A stretch of DNA of 64,000 bases from Chitinilyticum litopenaei DSM 21440 (GCF_000428145.1 NZ_ATZJ01000006.1:62001-126000); one strand, 5' to 3'. Numbered from the stretch's first letter, positions 8,584-17,782 are shown. Made by a program: numbers and translations. Notes: generated by a model from the letters alone, not told the origin.

Positions 8584-9294
8584 ATGTCCGAACACATTTC
8601 TAAAGTATTTGACGCCGAACTGGAAGCCATCCGTTCGCAGGTGCTCGGCATGGCCGGCCTGGTTGAACAACAGGTCCGCCAGGCCATGGAAGCCCTGGCC
8701 ACGGGCGATTCCGCCATCATCAGCCAGGTGATCGAGCAGGAAGACCAGGTCAACGCCATGCACACCAAGCTGGACGACATGTGCGTACACATGATCGCCC
8801 GCCGCCAGCCCGCCGCCAGCGACCTGCGCCTGGTGATGGCCGTGATCAAGTCGGTGGAAGACCTGGAACGCGTGGGCGACAAGGCCGCGCGGATCTGCCA
8901 GCGCGCCCGCACAATTTTCGAAGGCGGCAAGCTGCAGGTGCCGCGCCTGCATGACCTCAACCACATCGCCAATCATGCGCTGGGCATGCTGGCGCAGGCG
9001 CTCGATGCCTTCGCCCGCATGGATGCGCTGACCGCCAGCGAGGTCAAGCGCCTGGACACCCAGCTCGATACCGAATACCGCGCGCTGAACCGCCAGCTGA
9101 TCACCTTCATGATGGAAGACCCGCGCACCATCACGCTGATGCTCGACATCCTGTGGATCGCCAAGGCCATCGAGCGCATCGGCGACCTGTCGGTCAGCGT
9201 GGCCGAGCAGGTCATCTATCTGGTGAAGGGCCGCGATGTGCGCCACATGAGCCAGGAACAGGTCGACGCCGTCGCCCAGGGTGAGCGCGGCTAA
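8584..9294 (+). CDS. phoU: Phosphate signalling regulator PhoU
   Basis: 236 residues arranged as two related three-helix bundles, the PhoU fold. PhoU restrains PhoR kinase activity when phosphate is plentiful and acts with the Pst transporter. The repeated acidic metal-binding motif is visible twice, as VEDLERVGDKAARI (first bundle) and AKAIERIGDLSVSVAEQV (second). GGAGA at 8570-8575 precedes the ATG. It is unlinked here to pst genes; phoB-phoR lie about 16 kb downstream. A perfect bidirectional terminator separates it from the convergent transporter gene. Confidence 0.95.
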   Translation: MSEHISKVFDAELEAIRSQVLGMAGLVEQQVRQAMEALATGDSAIISQVIEQEDQVNAMHTKLDDMCVHMIARRQPAASDLRLVMAVIKSVEDLERVGDKAARICQRARTIFEGGKLQVPRLHDLNHIANHALGMLAQALDAFARMDALTASEVKRLDTQLDTEYRALNRQLITFMMEDPRTITLMLDILWIAKAIERIGDLSVSVAEQVIYLVKGRDVRHMSQEQVDAVAQGERG

Positions 9295-9300
9295 GTCGTG

Positions 9301-9356
9301 TGAGGTGTGAGGTGTGAGGTGTGAGGTGTGAGGTGTGAGGTGTGAGGTGTGAGGTG
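9301..9356 (+). repeat. Eight perfect TGAGGTG tandem copies
   Basis: Eight uninterrupted 7-base units, beginning 7 bases after the phoU stop. A shorter version lies at 838-863. A CTCAC-rich stretch around 9463-9487 is approximately complementary, the same arrangement as in the shorter copy. Copy number is likely to vary between strains by slippage. Confidence 0.95.
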
Positions 9357-9371
9357 CAGCATACCCACCAC

Positions 9372-9418
9372 CCGATACACATCAAACCAGTATCTTTCCT
9401 TGGCCTCAAGCAGATACC
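9372..9418 (-). repeat. 47-base imperfect palindrome, degenerate copy 3
   Basis: Read on the minus strand it has GGTAT-N8-GGCC, then AAGGAAAG inside the 13-base slot, then GGTT, with the spacing kept. The far arm is lost (ATCGG for ATACC). This is the only copy in reverse orientation. Confidence 0.5.
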
Positions 9419-9420
9419 CA

Positions 9421-9452
9421 GCAAAAAGCCGTCGCTTGCGACGGCTTTTTGC
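9421..9452. terminator. Bidirectional terminator between phoU and the AEC transporter
   Basis: A perfect 14-base stem (GCAAAAAGCCGTCG and its complement) with a CTTG loop. The stem carries an A-run on one side and a T-run on the other, so it works for both convergent genes. Confidence 0.92.
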
Positions 9453-9481
9453 ATGCGGACCCACTCCTCACTCCCCGCCCC

Positions 9482-10357
9482 TCACCCCATCCCCAGCGCC
9501 AGCCCCAGCGGCACGAAGATCAGCGACAGCAGCGTTCCCGCCACGACAATGGCGGCAACCAGCTCCGGGTCCTGCCGGTATTGCTCGGCGAACAGGTAGT
9601 TGATCACCGCCGGCGGCAAGGCGCCGTAGAGCAGCAGGATGCCGGCCTGGGCCGGAGCGAAATCCCAGAGCGCAACGCACACCCAGGCCAGCGCCAGCCC
9701 TGAAGCCGGGCAGAGAACGCCGGCGAGCAGGCCGTCGCGCCAGCGGCTGACGCGAAACTGCGCCATGCGCACGCCCAGCGCGAACAGCATCAGGGGTATG
9801 GCCATGGAGCCCACCATCTCCATGGGCTTGAATAGCCATATCGGCATGGGTATCGAGAGGCCTTGCACGGCTAGCCCAGCAAGCAGCGCCCAGACCATGG
9901 GCGTATTGATGACACTGAGCAGCGCCGCTTCGCGCTTGAACAACCGCACGCCCAGCGTGAAGTGCAAAAGACTGAGATAAACGAAAACCACGACCGCCGA
10001 CGAGAAATGCTGCGGACCAAAGGCAAACAGCCACAGCGGCAGGCCCATATTGCCGGTGTTGGTGAACATCTGCGGCACGACAAAGGCCGGGACGTTCAGC
10101 CGCAGCCGCCTTGCCAGCAGCCACGCCGCCAGCCCGCTGCCCAGCGTCACCAGCGTCACCGCCGCCAGCAGCGGCAGGTCGGCGCCCCAGTGCACCTCGC
10201 GCTGCGCCATCGCGGTAAACACCAGCAAGGGCGAGAGCAGCTCGACATTGAGCCGGTTCAGCGCGGTGAGATCGATGGGCCGACTGCGCGCATACAGCCA
10301 GCCGAGCACGGCGATCAGCAGCACTGGCGCGATGATGGTGAAGATCTGGTAGGGCAT
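9482..10357 (-). CDS. AEC (auxin efflux carrier) family transporter
   Basis: 291 residues with about ten hydrophobic helices in two five-helix halves, as in the AEC/malonate-type permease family. NTGNMGLPLWLF is the family's conserved crossover region in the first half; GALPPAVINYLFAEQY is the counterpart in the second. Bacterial members export or import organic acids or amino acids, but the substrate cannot be read from sequence. The start at 10357 (MPYQIF) places the first helix near the N-terminus; an upstream start at 10378 would add seven residues. It is convergent with phoU across a shared terminator. Confidence 0.88.
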   Translation of the reverse strand: MPYQIFTIIAPVLLIAVLGWLYARSRPIDLTALNRLNVELLSPLLVFTAMAQREVHWGADLPLLAAVTLVTLGSGLAAWLLARRLRLNVPAFVVPQMFTNTGNMGLPLWLFAFGPQHFSSAVVVFVYLSLLHFTLGVRLFKREAALLSVINTPMVWALLAGLAVQGLSIPMPIWLFKPMEMVGSMAIPLMLFALGVRMAQFRVSRWRDGLLAGVLCPASGLALAWVCVALWDFAPAQAGILLLYGALPPAVINYLFAEQYRQDPELVAAIVVAGTLLSLIFVPLGLALGMG

Positions 10358-10428
10358 GGGGCCATCCGGACAGGGCAAGCCGCCAACTTAACACGGGCAG
10401 GCGCGCGACCGCGTGACAGCGCGTAGTT

Positions 10429-10463
10429 CCGCTGCGCAAATCCCTGCGCGATTTGCGCAGCGG
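10429..10463. other. Strong hairpin after pilU
   Basis: Perfect 13-base stem CCGCTGCGCAAAT/ATTTGCGCAGCGG around a 9-base loop. It lies 20 bases past the pilU stop but has no T-run on either side. A Rho-linked or RNA-stabilising 3' hairpin is more likely than a classic terminator. Confidence 0.6.
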
Positions 10464-10482
10464 CATCGTCACCTGCGCAGGA

Positions 10483-11712
10483 TCAGCCGCCGGCCGGCTT
10501 CCCGGCCCCTTCCGCACCTTCTGCCTCGCCCTCGCCGCTCTCTTCTTCCTCCGGCTCCTCGTCGGCGATCAGGCTCAGCGAATCGAGCCGGCTCGCCGCG
10601 GCGCCCGCGCTTTCCTCGACCTTGCCGCGCTTGCTTTCCAGCTTGATCTTCAGGCGCAGCTCGTTGAGCGAATCGGCGTTGCGCAGCGCGTCTTCCATGC
10701 CGATCTTGCCGGCCTCGTAGAGCTCGAACAGCGCCTGGTCAAACGTCTGCATGCCCAGCTCTTTCGACTTGGCCATGATGCCCTTGATCGCACCGATGTC
10801 GCCCTTGAAGATCAGGTCGGCAATCAGCGGCGAATTGAGCATGATCTCGATCGCCGCGCAGCGGCCCTTGCCGTCCACCGTCGGAATCAGGCGCTGCGAA
10901 ACGATGCCGCGCATGTTCAGGCTCAGGTCCATATAGAGCTGCGGATGGCGCTCCTCGGGGAAGAAGTTGACGATGCGCTCGAGCGCCTGGTTGGAACTGT
11001 TGGCGTGCAGCGTGCCCATGCACAGGTGGCCCGTTTCGGCAAAGGCCAGCGCGTATTCCATGGTTTCCTTGTCGCGGATTTCGCCGATCAGGATCACGTC
11101 GGGCGCCTGGCGCAGCGTGTTCTTCAGCGCGGCGAACCAGTTGTGCGTGTCGCGGCCGACCTCGCGGTGGGTGACCAGGCAGTTCTTGCTCTTGTGCACG
11201 TATTCAACCGGGTCTTCGATGGTGATGATGTGGCCGTAGGAATTGCGGTTGCGGTAATCGACCATGGCCGCCAGCGTGGTCGACTTGCCCGAACCGGTGC
11301 CACCGACCAGCAGCACGAGGCCGCGCTTGGCGCTGACCACGTCTTTCAGGATCACCGGCAGGCCCATTTCGTCGAAGTCGGGAATCTTGGTGGTGATGGT
11401 GCGCAAGACCATGCCGACCTTTTCCTGCTGCACGAAGACATTGACGCGGAAACGGCCGATGCCGGGCGGGCTGATGGCGAAGTTGCACTCCAGCTCTTTC
11501 TCGAATTTGGCGCGCTCGTCCTCGCTCATCAGCGCATACGCCATCGCGCGCGTCTGCTCGCCGTTGAGCTTGTTCTGGCCCACCGGGGTGAGCTTGCCGT
11601 GGATCTTCATCGCCGGCGGAAAATCATCGGAAATGAACAGATCGGACGCATGGTGCTGCAGCATCATCTGCAGCAGCTGGGTCATGAATTTCTGGGCTTG
11701 TTCGGGCAGCAT
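10483..11712 (-). CDS. pilU: Type IV pilus retraction ATPase PilU
   Basis: 409 residues. A PilT-family hexameric ATPase at the inner membrane that helps retract type IV pili. Walker A is GGTGSGKST, the Asp box IEDPVEYVH, Walker B DVILIGEIRD and the His box GHLCMGTLHA. The acidic Glu/Gly-rich C-terminal tail (EEPEEEESGEGEAEG) and lack of the PilT C-terminal pattern favour PilU over PilT. The ATG at 11712 follows AGGAAAG; an earlier in-frame start (11769) is unlikely. pilT, often adjacent, is not in this window. It is divergent from an unknown gene at 11919. Confidence 0.93.
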   Translation of the reverse strand: MLPEQAQKFMTQLLQMMLQHHASDLFISDDFPPAMKIHGKLTPVGQNKLNGEQTRAMAYALMSEDERAKFEKELECNFAISPPGIGRFRVNVFVQQEKVGMVLRTITTKIPDFDEMGLPVILKDVVSAKRGLVLLVGGTGSGKSTTLAAMVDYRNRNSYGHIITIEDPVEYVHKSKNCLVTHREVGRDTHNWFAALKNTLRQAPDVILIGEIRDKETMEYALAFAETGHLCMGTLHANSSNQALERIVNFFPEERHPQLYMDLSLNMRGIVSQRLIPTVDGKGRCAAIEIMLNSPLIADLIFKGDIGAIKGIMAKSKELGMQTFDQALFELYEAGKIGMEDALRNADSLNELRLKIKLESKRGKVEESAGAAASRLDSLSLIADEEPEEEESGEGEAEGAEGAGKPAGG

Positions 11713-11918
11713 GCGGTCTTTCCTGCGAAGCGGGTGCGAGAGGATGCCTTTATGGGTAGCAGGCGGCAAGGGAAAGGCAAGCGCATCAGGCCTGGCAGCC
11801 CGAACACCTGGCTTGTCGTCTTGTCCGTTTCGCGTTTTGCACCATCCCGCACCGGCATTGCTTGCCGGCCCTGTCAGCGCGTGGCAGGCTAGTGCATCTT
11901 GCCAACGAACTCCCCTCC

Positions 11919-13118
11919 ATGCCCTCCCCCTTCCGTTTTCCCGGCCCCTGGCAAACCCTGTTGCTGCTGCTGTTCCTGTTGGGGACGCCGGTTGCGGCCT
12001 TTTTGATCAATGCGCAATTCGACGAGCCGCTGCACCCTGTCACACAGAAGTGGCTGGACTGGCAGCTCCCTCCAGTTCCGGCCAACGAGAACGGATATGT
12101 CGATCTGGTCGCACTGAAAGCCACTGCGCCAGATCGCCTGCGACTGGCCGCGGCAGCACTGGCGCGGCAGGCCGAGATCGCCAGCCTGGCTGGCGGGGAT
12201 CACGCCAAGCTCTATGTCGAAGCGTTCAAACCATTGCAGATCCAGAACCAGCAGATCAGGTTACCGGAAGGGCTCTGCGGCAAGGATGCCACGCAATGCC
12301 TGCCCGCCCTGCGCGAACACGCCGCCCTGCTGCAAAGCCTGCGCGCAGCACACCTCGAGCCGCTGCAACGCTATCAACAGATGCTGTCGCGCCCTGCCTA
12401 TGCGGAATTGCTGCCACCGGACCTGACTGTGCCGATTCCGGGATATGCTTATCCGATGCAGCTCAGCAAGCTCAACGCCAGCCAGATCGCCGATCTGGCA
12501 GCAGCGGGGCAGTTCGACGCCGCGCTGGCCTTATGGAATAAGGAGCAGCAATTCTGGCTGCGGGCGGCCCATGGCTCACGCACACTGATCAACCTGATGG
12601 TAGCGGCTGCGGGGCTCCGACGCGGCACACTGTTGCTTGCCGATCTACTCGACGCCTACCCGCAACTGGCAACGACTGAGCTGAGTGCTACCCGCAGGGT
12701 GCTCGAAGAGAGCCTGCAGCTGCAACCGCTCTTGCTGCGAGAGGCAATGTACGTATTCCAGGGGTGGGCGTACATCATTCGCCATCCAGAAGTGAACGTC
12801 CCGGCAGGCAAAGAGCTGGAGTCCGGTGACAAGGCGCTGCTGAGCATGATCAAGCCCAATGCATCGCTCAACCTCGAGCAGCGGCTGCAGCAGAAAACCC
12901 TGCAACGACTGGGGATTCAGATTCCGCCCGCGCTAGCCAACAACAAGGCGGAAGCAGAATCCACCTGCGACAGTGAGCGCCCCTGGCTGAGCTTCAACAA
13001 TCCGGGCGGAAAGCTGCTGGCCTGCATAGCCGAGCCGGATTTCAGCAGCGACCGTGACCGGCTGGCCGCCGTCGAAAAGGACAGCCAGACCCTGCTGAAC
13101 CGGCTGAAGGCAAAATAA
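11919..13118 (+). CDS. Membrane-anchored protein of unknown function
   Basis: 399 residues. One hydrophobic segment near the N-terminus (about residues 12-28, LLLLLFLLGTPVAAFLI) would anchor it in the inner membrane with a large periplasmic part. The rest is helical and Leu/Ala/Gln-rich, with two Cys near residues 120-130 and two near the C-terminus that could form disulfides. I recognise no domain. The start at 11919 puts the membrane segment first; an earlier in-frame ATG at 11862 would add 19 polar residues. Monocistronic, ending in a terminator shared with prfA. Confidence 0.75.
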   Translation: MPSPFRFPGPWQTLLLLLFLLGTPVAAFLINAQFDEPLHPVTQKWLDWQLPPVPANENGYVDLVALKATAPDRLRLAAAALARQAEIASLAGGDHAKLYVEAFKPLQIQNQQIRLPEGLCGKDATQCLPALREHAALLQSLRAAHLEPLQRYQQMLSRPAYAELLPPDLTVPIPGYAYPMQLSKLNASQIADLAAAGQFDAALALWNKEQQFWLRAAHGSRTLINLMVAAAGLRRGTLLLADLLDAYPQLATTELSATRRVLEESLQLQPLLLREAMYVFQGWAYIIRHPEVNVPAGKELESGDKALLSMIKPNASLNLEQRLQQKTLQRLGIQIPPALANNKAEAESTCDSERPWLSFNNPGGKLLACIAEPDFSSDRDRLAAVEKDSQTLLNRLKAK

Positions 13119-13135
13119 ATCCGTGTCGTTAAACA

Positions 13136-13161
13136 ACAAAGCCTCCTTGCGGAGGCTTTGT
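13136..13161. terminator. Bidirectional terminator between the unknown gene and prfA
   Basis: Perfect 11-base stem ACAAAGCCTCC/GGAGGCTTTGT with a TTGC loop, between two convergent genes. The T-runs are short. Confidence 0.75.
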
Positions 13162-13190
13162 CGTTCAGATCGCCACCATGCTCGCGACAG

Positions 13191-14267
13191 TCAATCACCC
13201 AACTGCGCCAGCAGCTCGGCCTGCTGCTCGTTGATCAGCGCCTGCGTCAGCTCGTCCAGATCGCCGTCCATGATGAAGTCGAGCTTGTAGAGCGTCAGGT
13301 TGATGCGGTGATCGGTCATCCGGCCCTGCGGGAAGTTGTAGGTGCGGATGCGCTCGGAACGGTCACCCGAGCCGATCAGGCTCTTGCGCTCGGCGGCTTC
13401 CTTGGCCTGGATTTCGCGCAGCTGCGCATCCTTGATGCGCGCGGCGAGCACGGCCAGCGCACGTGCCTTGTTCTTGTGCTGGCTGCGGTCGTCCTGGCAC
13501 TCGACCACGATGCCGGTCGGCAAATGAACGACGCGTACCGCCGAATCGGTCTTGTTGATGTGCTGGCCGCCCGCGCCACTGGCACGGAAGGTGTCGATGC
13601 GCAGCTCGGAAGGGTTGATGTCCACCTCGCCCACTTCATCGGCCTCCGGCATCACGGCAACGGTGCATGCGGACGTGTGGATGCGGCCCTGCGTTTCCGT
13701 CACCGGCACGCGCTGCACGCGGTGGCCGCCCGATTCGAACTTCAAGCGCGAATAGGCGCCGAAGCCGGCGATGCGCGCGATGATTTCCTTGTAGCCACCC
13801 AGATCGGATTCATTGGCCGACATGATCTCGACCTGCCAGCGGTTGCGCTCGGCGTAGCGCGAATACATGCGGAACAGGTCGGCGGCGAACAGCGCCGATT
13901 CGTCACCACCGGTGCCGGCGCGGATTTCCAGAAAGATATTGCGCTCGTCGTTCGGGTCTTTCGGCAGCAGCGCCTTTTGCAGCTCGATGTCGAGCTCTTC
14001 GATGCGCGTCTTGCCGGCCGCGATTTCTTCTTCGGCCATGTCCTTCATGTCCGGATCGGCGAGCAGTTCCTGCGCGGTAGCGAGGTCGGCTTCGACCTGG
14101 CGGAACTGGTGGTACAGCTCGACGACCGGCGTCAGTTCCGCATGCTCGCGCGTGAGCTTGCGGTACTGGTCCATGTCGCGCGTGGCGTCTTCGCTGGACA
14201 AGAGCATGCCGACTTCTTCAAGACGGTCGGCAAGCTGGGCCAATTTGGCGGCAATACTGGGTTTCAT
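13191..14267 (-). CDS. prfA: Peptide chain release factor 1
   Basis: 358 residues, the normal length. It recognises UAA and UAG stop codons and triggers peptide release. GAGGQHINKTDSAVRVVHLP carries the GGQ motif that reaches the peptidyl-transferase centre. RVPVTETQGRIHTS carries the PxT stop-codon reading motif of RF1 (PVT). hemA lies upstream on the same strand, the common proteobacterial prfA/hemA pairing. Here the two are separated by 109 bases that contain a palindromic repeat. Confidence 0.97.
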   Translation of the reverse strand: MKPSIAAKLAQLADRLEEVGMLLSSEDATRDMDQYRKLTREHAELTPVVELYHQFRQVEADLATAQELLADPDMKDMAEEEIAAGKTRIEELDIELQKALLPKDPNDERNIFLEIRAGTGGDESALFAADLFRMYSRYAERNRWQVEIMSANESDLGGYKEIIARIAGFGAYSRLKFESGGHRVQRVPVTETQGRIHTSACTVAVMPEADEVGEVDINPSELRIDTFRASGAGGQHINKTDSAVRVVHLPTGIVVECQDDRSQHKNKARALAVLAARIKDAQLREIQAKEAAERKSLIGSGDRSERIRTYNFPQGRMTDHRINLTLYKLDFIMDGDLDELTQALINEQQAELLAQLGD

Positions 14268-14289
14268 GCTTCTTTTACCTTCAAAACCT

Positions 14290-14354
14290 CAACGCAGAGA
14301 CGCAGAGGCACAGAGAAAACCCGTTTCGCTCTGCGTCTCTGCGCCTGTGCGTTG
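14290..14354. repeat. AACGCAGAG-arm palindrome, copy 2
   Basis: Left arm of CGCAGAG/CACAGAG units (14290-14319) and right arm of CTCTGCG/CCTGTGCG units (14329-14354) form a long near-perfect stem. It sits between hemA and prfA, where a transcript of both would have to pass through it. Confidence 0.85.
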
Positions 14355-14376
14355 GGTGTTCGTTTGGTCCAGCCCG

Positions 14377-15630
14377 CTAATCCGGATCGTGCAGGCGGTA
14401 CAAGCGCCGCACCGTCTCGACCAGCTCGGCCTGCTGCTCGCCCTGGGCGGCGTTGAGCGCGGCCAGCGGCGCGTGCAGGAATTTATTGCTTATCTGGCGC
14501 GCGAGGTCTTCCAGTACCTGCTCGGCATCGGCGCCTGCGGCAAGCTGCTTCTTCGCGCGTTCCAGCTCCTTGCGCTGGATGCGCTCGGCATGGTCGCGCA
14601 GCTCACGGATGGTCGGCACCAGCGCGCGGCCGGCCAGCCATTGCTGGAACTCGCCCAGCCGCTCGGTGACCATGGCTTCGGCCAGGGCCGCCTCGCTTTG
14701 CCGAGACTCCAGGCCCTCGCGGACCACTTCGGCCAGATCGTCAACGGTAAAGAGATAGACATCGTCGAGCTGGGCCACCTCAGCCTCGACATCGCGCGGC
14801 ACGGCCAGATCGACCATGAACACGGGACGATGCTTGCGGCGCTTGATTGCCCGCTCCATCATGCCCTTGCCGACGATGGGCAAGGCCGACGCGGTCGAGC
14901 TGACCACCACATCGAATTCGGCGATGCGCTCGGGCAAGTCCTTGAGCAGCATCGCCTCGCCGCCGTAGCGGCTGGCCAGCGCCGCGCCGCGCTCCAGCGT
15001 GCGATTGGCCACCACCAGCGCTTGCGGCTGCTGCGCATGAATGTGCGTGGCGCACAGTTCGATCATTTCGCCGGCGCCGATCAGCAGCACCCGGCATTCG
15101 GCCACGGAGGGGAAAATCCGCTCGGCCAGCCTGACCGTCGCGGCGGCCATCGACACCGAGGCGGCGCCGATGCGCGTCTGCGAGCGCACATCCTTGGCCA
15201 CGGCAAAGGCGCGCTGGAAGAGGCCATTGAGCAAGGTGCCCAGCGTACCGGCATCGCGCGCCACGCGCTCGGCGTCCTTCAGCTGGCCGAGGATCTGCGT
15301 TTCGCCCAGCACCATCGAATCCAGCCCGCAGGCGACGCGATAGGCATGGCGCACGGCTTCTTCGCCTTCCAGGCGGTAGAGATAACCATCCAGCTCGTCC
15401 GGCTGGCGGTGGCGCAGCTGCGCCAGCCAGTGCGCCACGGCATCGCCATCCTCGGCATTGCAGTAGAGCTCGGTGCGGTTACAGGTCGAGACGATCATGG
15501 CCTCGTGCACGCCGGGGGCATCCACCAGTTGCTGCAGGGCGCCACCGAGCTCGGCCGGCCCGAAAGCCAGCAGCTCGCGCACCGCCAGCGGGGCGGTGTG
15601 GTGGTTCAGACCCAGCACAATCAGTTTCAT
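14377..15630 (-). CDS. hemA: Glutamyl-tRNA reductase
   Basis: 417 residues. It reduces glutamyl-tRNA with NADPH to glutamate-1-semialdehyde, the first step of haem synthesis in the C5 pathway. The nucleophilic Cys is Cys50 in STCNRTELY. CGLDSMVLGETQILGQLK is the conserved catalytic-domain stretch, VLLIGAGEMIELCA the NADPH-binding loop, and the C-terminal helices form the dimerisation domain. The start at 15630 (MKLIVLGLNHHT) gives the family N-terminus; the longer frame from 15693 adds 21 unlikely residues. Confidence 0.97.
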   Translation of the reverse strand: MKLIVLGLNHHTAPLAVRELLAFGPAELGGALQQLVDAPGVHEAMIVSTCNRTELYCNAEDGDAVAHWLAQLRHRQPDELDGYLYRLEGEEAVRHAYRVACGLDSMVLGETQILGQLKDAERVARDAGTLGTLLNGLFQRAFAVAKDVRSQTRIGAASVSMAAATVRLAERIFPSVAECRVLLIGAGEMIELCATHIHAQQPQALVVANRTLERGAALASRYGGEAMLLKDLPERIAEFDVVVSSTASALPIVGKGMMERAIKRRKHRPVFMVDLAVPRDVEAEVAQLDDVYLFTVDDLAEVVREGLESRQSEAALAEAMVTERLGEFQQWLAGRALVPTIRELRDHAERIQRKELERAKKQLAAGADAEQVLEDLARQISNKFLHAPLAALNAAQGEQQAELVETVRRLYRLHDPD

Positions 15631-15757
15631 CGGGACGAGCGCAAGCGAAAACCTGCGATTGTAACCCGAAAGCGGCAAGGCTAGCACCGGCAAAGGAAGA
15701 CCTTACCGATAAATCAAGCACTTAGACTCGATCAATGTTTCGTGAGCATGCTGCCCG

Positions 15758-16774
15758 CTACCACCACACCGGTTCGGCTTCCAGCCCGACGCCAAAGCGC
15801 TCGCGCACCGCGGCCTGCACGGCCTGCATCAGGCGCGTCACGTCGGCGCCGATCGCACCGCCGTGGTTGACCAGCACCAGCGCCTGCTTGTCATACATGC
15901 CGACCGGGCCGAGCCGGCGCCCTTTCCAGCCGCACTGCTCGATCAGCCAGCCGGCGGCAAGCTTCATCGCCCCGGGGCCGGCCGGATAGGCGACCAGCGC
16001 CGGATACTGTGCCAGCAGGGCCGCGTGCACGGCGGCCGGCACAACGGGATTCTTGAAAAAACTGCCGGCATTCCCGATGACGGCCGGGTCGGGCAGCTTG
16101 CGCTGGCGCACCTGCATCACGGCCTGCGCGACGCCCTGCGGCGTGCGCGGCAGGCCGGCCTCGGCCAGCTCGCGTTCGATGTCACCATAGGCCGTATTGG
16201 GGCGGTGGTTTTTCGGCAGGCGGAACACCACCTCGGCAATCAGCCAGCGCCCGGCCTCTTCCTGCTTGAACACGCTGTCGCGGTAGCCGAAGCGGCAGTC
16301 CTCCTGCGTGAAACGGCGGATTTCGCCGCCATCCAGCGCATAGGCGGTCAGCTCGGACAGCAAGTCGCGGATTTCGGCGCCGTAGGCGCCGATATTCTGC
16401 ACCGGCGCGGCGCCGACGGTGCCGGGGATCAGTGCCAGGTTTTCCAGCCCGCCCCAGCCCTGCGCCAGTGTCCACAGCACGAAATCGTGCCAGTTTTCGC
16501 CACCGCCAGCCGCAACATACCAGGCGGCCTCATCTTCACGCAGCAGCCTGCGCCCGCCGATTTCATTCTTGAGCACCAGGCCCGGCACGTCGCCGCCCAG
16601 TACCAGATTGCTGCCGCCGCCCAGCACGCGACGCGACAGTCCGGCCACGCGCGGGTCGGCCAGCACGGCCTGCAGGCTGGCGTGTGAGTCGATGCGCGCC
16701 AGCCATTGCGCACGCGCGGCCAGCCCCAGGGTGTTGCAGGCTTGCAGCGAAAAATCGGGAATCAGTTCAGGCAT
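15758..16774 (-). CDS. murB: UDP-N-acetylenolpyruvoylglucosamine reductase
   Basis: 338 residues. An FAD enzyme that reduces the enolpyruvyl group to make UDP-MurNAc in peptidoglycan synthesis. The FAD-binding stretch RRVLGGGSNLVLGG, NIGAYGAEI, YRDSVFK and GNAGSFFKNPVV (with the catalytic Ser) are present. The length and the YRDSVFK region fit the longer type I MurB of Escherichia coli. It reads in the same direction as hemA but 127 bases upstream of it, so a separate promoter for hemA is likely. Confidence 0.95.
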   Translation of the reverse strand: MPELIPDFSLQACNTLGLAARAQWLARIDSHASLQAVLADPRVAGLSRRVLGGGSNLVLGGDVPGLVLKNEIGGRRLLREDEAAWYVAAGGGENWHDFVLWTLAQGWGGLENLALIPGTVGAAPVQNIGAYGAEIRDLLSELTAYALDGGEIRRFTQEDCRFGYRDSVFKQEEAGRWLIAEVVFRLPKNHRPNTAYGDIERELAEAGLPRTPQGVAQAVMQVRQRKLPDPAVIGNAGSFFKNPVVPAAVHAALLAQYPALVAYPAGPGAMKLAAGWLIEQCGWKGRRLGPVGMYDKQALVLVNHGGAIGADVTRLMQAVQAAVRERFGVGLEAEPVWW

Positions 16775-16875
16775 GAGGCGCCGCCGTAAGACAAAGCAGG
16801 ATTATCGCTCAGCCGGCCAGCGGGCGCGACCCCAGGCCGTCGCCCCACGCTGTTGGGCACCCCAATACCCATACA

Positions 16876-16922
16876 TGCATAGACCTGTAACCCAATCTGA
16901 TAATAGGCTGCATGCATATACC
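16876..16922 (+). repeat. 47-base imperfect palindrome, degenerate copy 4
   Basis: Spacing is kept, with AACC and GGCT inner arms and ATACC on the right; the left arm is TGCAT. ATGCAT elements flanking the inner arms give extra pairing. It lies between divergent murB and the solute-binding gene, the only copy not close to a gene's 3' end. Confidence 0.55.
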
Positions 16923-17025
16923 CATCAGATACCATTCAGGTGACCGGCCAACGGCCAGCAGGCCGCCGTCCTGCAGGATCGGCTATACCTGAAAGCAGGC
17001 CTTTCGCCCCCTCGATGCCGATGCC

Positions 17026-17769
17026 ATGCCGCTGTTTCGCCGCCTTGCTGCCTCCTGCAGCGCCCTGCTGTTCTGGCTTGGCCCGACCCAGGCGGCGGAG
17101 CTGCGCGCCTACACTGAGGAGTTCCCGCCCTTCAATTACCGCGACGGCGAGCGGATCAGCGGCTATGCCCACGAGCTGCTGCTGCGCATCGCCCGCGAGG
17201 CGGGCATCAGCGTGGACGTCATCCTGCAACCCTGGCCACGCGCACTGCAGAGCAATGAGCGCGATGCGAACAGCCTGCTGTTCACCACCGTGCGCACGCC
17301 GCAGCGCGAGCAGAAATACCGCTGGGTCGGGCCGCTGGACAGCTGCGACATCGAGCTGCTGAAACTCGCCGGCCGGCGCGACATCCGCATCGTCTCGCTG
17401 ACCGATCTGCACCAGTACTCCATCGGCCTTCCCGCCGAAGGCGCCGACCGCGAAGTGCTGCAGCCGCTGAATCTGGCACCGGACAAGCTGATTCGCGTCC
17501 CCAGTTCGGGCAGCATGGTGCGCATGTTCTATGCAGGGCGCTTCGATCTGGTTTCCGGCATCCGGCTCTCCTACGCCTATCAGGCGCGCCGCCTGGGCCT
17601 GCCGGCCGAGCAGGTCGAATCGGCCTGGCTGCTGAAAAAAGGCTACGGCTGCTATTACGCCTTCAACCCGGCCGTCGACGACGCGCTCTACCAGCGCTTT
17701 GCCGCCGCCTTCGCCACACTACTGCAAAATGGCGAAGTCGCGCGGCTGCGCGACAGCTATCTGCACTGA
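17026..17769 (+). CDS. Periplasmic solute-binding protein (SBP_bac_3-like)
   Basis: 247 residues. Residues 1-23 form a signal peptide (hydrophobic core LAASCSALLFWL, likely cleavage after TQA). The mature part begins ELRAYTEEFPPFNYRDG, the opening of family 3 solute-binding proteins for amino acids. It continues with SGYAHELLLRIAREAG and IGLPAEGADREVL-like lobe switches. No ABC transporter permease or ATPase gene is nearby. It could therefore be a stand-alone sensor-type binding protein, a class common in Neisseriales and Pseudomonas. The ligand is unknown. Confidence 0.82.
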   Translation: MPLFRRLAASCSALLFWLGPTQAAELRAYTEEFPPFNYRDGERISGYAHELLLRIAREAGISVDVILQPWPRALQSNERDANSLLFTTVRTPQREQKYRWVGPLDSCDIELLKLAGRRDIRIVSLTDLHQYSIGLPAEGADREVLQPLNLAPDKLIRVPSSGSMVRMFYAGRFDLVSGIRLSYAYQARRLGLPAEQVESAWLLKKGYGCYYAFNPAVDDALYQRFAAAFATLLQNGEVARLRDSYLH

Positions 17770-17782
17770 GGCGCTGCCGCTC

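Noticed and set aside
9301..9356. TGAGGTG array as a CRISPR
   Set aside because: Units are 7 bases, directly adjacent and have no spacers; no cas gene is present.
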